Assembly: GCA_934129745.1 (NCBI GenBank)
Contig: CAKOWZ010000008.1
Coordinates: forward strand, 12,840 to 76,839
Source: an uncultured Clostridia bacterium
GTDB lineage: Bacteria; Bacillota; Clostridia; TANB77; CAG-508
Direction: 5' to 3'
DNA: 64,000 nucleotides
Position 1 is the first letter of the stretch; every line of letters starts with the position of its first letter. The position numbers were made by a program, and so were the translations under genes. The notes below the pieces were generated by a model. It was not told the origin of the DNA, did no database searches, and saw only the letters and a list, made by a program, of their open reading frames with translations. Positions 60,943 through 64,000 of the stretch are shown here, in pieces.

Positions 60943-61989
60943 ATGAATAATTCAGATTATTTTAATAATTTAAATACAACTATAAGAAACTATTTTAAAA
61001 TATTAGTTGATGAAATACCATATTTTCTATATGAGTATATTAACACTCCTGAATTACAAAGAATTGGAAAAATAGGAATGAATTGTGGAACTGATTACAC
61101 AAAAATATTTAATAACAAATTCTTTTATTCAAGGTTAGATCATAGTATAGGTGTTGCATTAATAATATGGAATTTTACAAAGGATAAAAAACAAACATTA
61201 GCAGGGCTATTTCATGATATTGCTACACCATGTTTTAGTCATTGTATTGATTTTTTACACAAAGATTACAAAAATCAAGAAGTAACAGAAGCGGATACAA
61301 GAAAAATTATTGAAGAATCTCAAGAAATACAAAGTTTATTAAAAAAAGATAATATACTTATAGATGAAGTATGTGATTACAAAATATATCCAATAGCTGA
61401 TAATGATACACCAAGGTTATCAGCAGATAGATTAGAGTATACTCTTTCCAGTGGATTAAGTTTTACAAAAGAGTGGAATGTATCTGATATAAAAGAAATG
61501 TACTCAAATTTAACTATTTTATCAAATGAAGATAATATTACCGAATTAGGATTTAATGATAAGGAAATAGCAGAAAAGTTTGTTAATGGTGCAAGTAAAA
61601 TGTGGATGGTATTTCAAGGAAATAAAGATAAATTGGTTATGCAGTTTATAGCTGATTCAATAAAAATTGCAATAGATAAAAATGTAATAAAAGAAGTTGA
61701 TTTATACAAATATTCAGAAGCGGAGATAATTGATAAAATTTTAAATTGTAAAGAAGATAAATTAAGTAATAATTTTAGAAATTTTATGGAGAGTACTGAT
61801 ATTTGCGAAGGATTAAATCCTCCTAAAGATAATTATTATATTGGGTTTGATGTTAAGAAAAGATATATTAATCCTTTGGTAAAAGATGTTAGATTGACAG
61901 ATATATCATTGGTGTCAAAGGAACTTATTGAGCAGGTTGAAAATTATAAATTCAAAAATTATGCTTGGTTTCAGTTTGAGGTGTTTTAA
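60943..61989 (+). CDS. HD-domain hydrolase, dGTPase/SAMHD1-like
   Basis: A 348-residue protein whose N-terminal half has IGKIGMNCGTDYTKIF, SRLDHSIGVALIIWNF, LAGLFHDIATPCFSHCIDFL and LSADRLEYTLS, matching the HD fold of the SAMHD1/YdhJ-type nucleotide phosphohydrolases (H..HD..D). The rest is helical. AGGAG precedes ATG 60943. The substrate may be a dNTP or nucleotide second messenger; this is inferred from family only. Confidence 0.85.
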   Translation: MNNSDYFNNLNTTIRNYFKILVDEIPYFLYEYINTPELQRIGKIGMNCGTDYTKIFNNKFFYSRLDHSIGVALIIWNFTKDKKQTLAGLFHDIATPCFSHCIDFLHKDYKNQEVTEADTRKIIEESQEIQSLLKKDNILIDEVCDYKIYPIADNDTPRLSADRLEYTLSSGLSFTKEWNVSDIKEMYSNLTILSNEDNITELGFNDKEIAEKFVNGASKMWMVFQGNKDKLVMQFIADSIKIAIDKNVIKEVDLYKYSEAEIIDKILNCKEDKLSNNFRNFMESTDICEGLNPPKDNYYIGFDVKKRYINPLVKDVRLTDISLVSKELIEQVENYKFKNYAWFQFEVF

Positions 61990-62182
61990 ATTTGCGAAAA
62001 TCAATATTTATGAAAACATAAAATAGGGAAATTTTTATGAGAAAAATTGAATTATATAAATGGAAAAAAAATAAAATTTTGAAGGGTTTAAGGATTTTCA
62101 CTTGCACAAACATTTAATAAAATATAAGAATTATTAAATAATGCAAATGAAATATTGAAATAATAAAGGAGGATTAATTATT

Positions 62183-62755
62183 ATGAGAATTGGTATAGAT
62201 TTAGATGGAGTAGTTATAGATAGTGAAACAACATTTCGAACATATGAGGAAATTTTTGCAATAGAGGATTTAAATCATAGAAAAATAATAAATTTTGAAG
62301 AACCAAAATATCAGAGCAGATATGCCTGGTCTAAAGAAGAGCAACAAAAATTTAATGAAAAATATCTTCTTAAAGCATCTCTTGAAAGCAATTTAATGCC
62401 AGGATTTCTAGCAATTTACCAAAAACTAAAAGAATTAGATTTTGAAATGGTTGTAATCACTGCTAGAGGAGGATTTATCGAGAAAATGAAAGATGATGCA
62501 ATTAGAATATTAAATGAAAATAATATAGTTTTTGATAAATATTATTGGAAAATTAAAGATAAATTAGAAATCTGTCAAAAAGAGAAAATAGATATTATGA
62601 TTGATGATGATTATAAAATAATACAACAATTAAGCAATGCTAAAGTAAAAACTTTATATTTTAGAGATACAAATTTAAAAAAATTGGATGAAACTGAATA
62701 TATCCATGAAGTAAATAATTGGGGAGATATATATAGATATTTTAGTGAATTATAA
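62183..62755 (+). CDS. HAD-family 5'-nucleotidase-like hydrolase (NT5C type)
   Basis: A 190-residue protein with IGIDLDGVVIDSE (motif I, nucleophile Asp), LDFEMVVITARGGF (motif II) and DIMIDDDYKII (motif III), the order of the NT5C/YqfW branch. It probably dephosphorylates a nucleotide. AAGGAGG precedes ATG 62183. The HD hydrolase upstream and acetyltransferase downstream are on the same strand. Confidence 0.85.
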   Translation: MRIGIDLDGVVIDSETTFRTYEEIFAIEDLNHRKIINFEEPKYQSRYAWSKEEQQKFNEKYLLKASLESNLMPGFLAIYQKLKELDFEMVVITARGGFIEKMKDDAIRILNENNIVFDKYYWKIKDKLEICQKEKIDIMIDDDYKIIQQLSNAKVKTLYFRDTNLKKLDETEYIHEVNNWGDIYRYFSEL

Positions 62756-62767
62756 ATTTAATAGGAA

Positions 62768-63334
62768 TTGAAGGAGTTGTTTATCATCGAAAATATAAGA
62801 TATAGAAAAGCAAATATTGTAGATTTAAATGAAATTGCAAATTTGGTAACGGACTTATTAGGCACTTGTAATATTGATAGAAACGATAAAGAATTAAAAA
62901 CAAAGCAAGAAATAATTATAGAGAATATCAAAGAAATAAAAAGAGATATTTGTAATTATTATGTCTGTGAAACAGATAATAAAATTATCGGTGCGTGTGG
63001 AATTAGCAACATAAAAACCAAAAATAATTACGGAATAGATTTAGGTGAATATAGAGAAATACTATATTTAGCAATTAAGAATGAGTATCAAAGAAAAGGG
63101 ATCGGAACTGAATTAATGCACCTATGTTGCGATAATATAAAAGACAAAATAATTTATGAAGCATGGGGAGATAAGGAATATGTTAATTCTAAATTTTTAT
63201 TAGAAAAGCTTGATTTCAAATTGTTGAAGGATTTGGGAGACTATTATTATAGAGATAACGGATATTGTTCATATTGTATAAATCGTAATAATAATTGTAT
63301 TTCTTGTAAAGCTCAAATTTGGATTAGAAACTGA
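62768..63334 (+). CDS. GNAT-family N-acetyltransferase with Cys-rich tail
   Basis: The acetyl-CoA loop is present as YLAIKNEYQRKGIGTELMHL, with IRYRKANIVDLNEIANLVTD at the N terminus and GACGISNIK strand 4. The tail YCSYCINRNNNCISCK holds four cysteines, possibly a zinc site. The start is uncertain: TTG 62768 lies upstream of AAGGAG and TTG 62777 directly after it. Target unknown, perhaps small-molecule or protein acetylation. Confidence 0.8.
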   Translation: MKELFIIENIRYRKANIVDLNEIANLVTDLLGTCNIDRNDKELKTKQEIIIENIKEIKRDICNYYVCETDNKIIGACGISNIKTKNNYGIDLGEYREILYLAIKNEYQRKGIGTELMHLCCDNIKDKIIYEAWGDKEYVNSKFLLEKLDFKLLKDLGDYYYRDNGYCSYCINRNNNCISCKAQIWIRN

Positions 63335-63353
63335 AATTTACATAAGTAAATTT
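63333..63353 (+). terminator. Hairpin after the acetyltransferase gene
   Basis: GAAATTTAC-ATAA-GTAAATTTC with a short T-poor end. Probably a terminator. Confidence 0.5.
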
Positions 63354-63663
63354 CCTACTTAAAATTGAAATAAAAAATCATTTATAACGATTACACATAA
63401 ATACATAATAAAGTTAGAAGAGAGGTAGGAAAAATTTTTAAATTATCTCTATATAAGATATCAAAAACCGAAATACAATATTGCACAAAATCAAAGTATT
63501 CCTAAGTTAGGATTCACAAAAAATCAGCGTTTATAAAATATAAGCTATCTAGAATTATAAATTAAAAAATAATGTTAAAAACTATTGTATAAATACAGAT
63601 ATAAATGATATACTATCTTTAATCGAACGATTGAACGATAATAAAATTACAGGAGTGATATAC
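63354..63663. other. AT-rich stretch, little recognised
   Basis: About 310 bases without a frame. Near the end a TATACT-like -10 (63608-63613) and the repeated GAACGAT in AATCGAACGATTGAACGATA (63622-63641) precede the next short gene. Confidence 0.4.
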
Positions 63664-63780
63664 ATGGATGAAAATGAAAGTATAGAATTTAAGGAAAAAT
63701 ATACAGAAAATATCTATAAAGAAATTATATCATTTTTAAACACAAAATCAGGTTGGAAATGGTCCAAGTACAAGATATGA
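63664..63780 (+). pseudogene. N-terminal remnant of an AlbA_2/Schlafen-type protein
   Basis: AGGAG precedes ATG 63664. The 38-residue frame (MDENESIEFKEKYTENIYKE, then IISFLNTKSG) matches the very start of AlbA_2-domain ATP-dependent regulators (ExxIEFKExxTDxxxKEIxAFxNTxGG). After the NTKSG step it diverges and stops, so the gene has been truncated, perhaps by insertion at about 63755. Confidence 0.7.
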
Positions 63781-63798
63781 GAAATATTAGAAAAAATA

Positions 63799-63847
63799 TT
63801 TAACTGCCACACGGAAGCTTTAGTCTATTGTCCGTATGGTAGTTAAA
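63799..63847. repeat. 17-bp imperfect inverted repeat
   Basis: TTTAACTGCCACACGGA pairs with TCCGTATGGTAGTTAAA (63831-63847), 15 of 17 positions, around a 15-base loop. It may be an element end or a stem-loop. Confidence 0.65.
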
Positions 63848-63933
63848 TTTAGGTAATTCTATAAAATTAATGAGCTCTGGAATCATTTTAATATGAGTTA
63901 AATTTTCTGGGGAAATAGTAAACATAAAAAAAT

Positions 63934-64000
63934 GTAAAGACACTTATGATATAATTTTGTTAGTCCAAAAACAAAATAAAAATATTCGAGGTGTCTTTAC
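63934..64000. repeat. 10-bp inverted repeat at the window edge
   Basis: GTAAAGACAC (63934-63943) is repeated inverted as GTGTCTTTAC at 63991-64000, the last bases of the window. A promoter-like TATAAT lies between. It could be the border of an insertion element that continues outside. Confidence 0.45.

Noticed and set aside
1..64000. CRISPR arrays, rRNA genes, prophage structural genes, T-box leaders
   Set aside because: No regularly spaced repeats of CRISPR type, no rRNA sequence, no capsid or tail genes, and no T-box core motif were seen.

Overview
The window is about 64 kb of a very AT-rich chromosome from a spore-forming, Gram-positive anaerobe, most likely an uncultured gut-type member of the Clostridia. 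The evidence is spoVS, a GerW/YtfJ-type sporulation gene, a spore photoproduct lyase, RNase Y-YmdB-SpoVS gene order, a class B sortase, a VanW-type lipoprotein, pta/ackA fermentation genes, a SAM-I riboswitch in front of metK, strong GGAGG ribosome binding sites and host genes that use AGA and CGT for arginine. The species cannot be named from sequence alone.

Layout. 1-13 kb: a CobW/G3E metallochaperone GTPase, TIM44-like and leucine-rich-repeat membrane proteins, ttcA-like and yhbY RNA genes, splB, metK with its S-box, a tetR regulator next to a YhgE/Pip exporter, and an FAD dehydrogenase. 13-28 kb: tRNA-Thr, VanW lipoprotein, sortase B, rny-ymdB-spoVS, recA-recX-scpA-ytfI-ytfJ, an acyl-ACP thioesterase, DUF3006 plus a ComEC-like hydrolase, and a radical SAM enzyme. 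28-46 kb is an accessory zone: an unassigned structured RNA, GC-rich single-gene cassettes, truncated transposase, integrase, nuclease and surface-protein genes, and an island of coiled-coil and DUF4116 genes bounded by 395-bp direct repeats. 46-64 kb: uvrB and uvrA separated by a cassette and a repeat lipoprotein, then pentapeptide protein, pta, a nucleotide kinase, two tandem acetate kinases, HD and HAD hydrolases and an acetyltransferase.

The most striking signal is a shared frame disruption. Four otherwise intact genes (splB, the VanW lipoprotein, the DUF3006 gene and uvrB) each carry one extra C that creates an in-frame CGG codon directly before a glycine GGN codon. Skipping that C restores the whole protein in every case. 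Reading all intact host genes I found no CGG used as a sense codon; the only one is in a GC-rich foreign cassette. This fits +1 recoding at an unassigned or starved CGG codon, as in Ty3-type out-of-frame tRNA binding. A systematic sequence error is the main alternative.

A second signal is a family of palindromic intergenic elements with the core GGGACGCGTCCC at 11 places. They abut starts and stops, supply a -35 box in one case and the uvrA stop codon in another. A third is a set of five orphan cassettes, each with its own promoter, leader hairpin and in most cases its own terminator.
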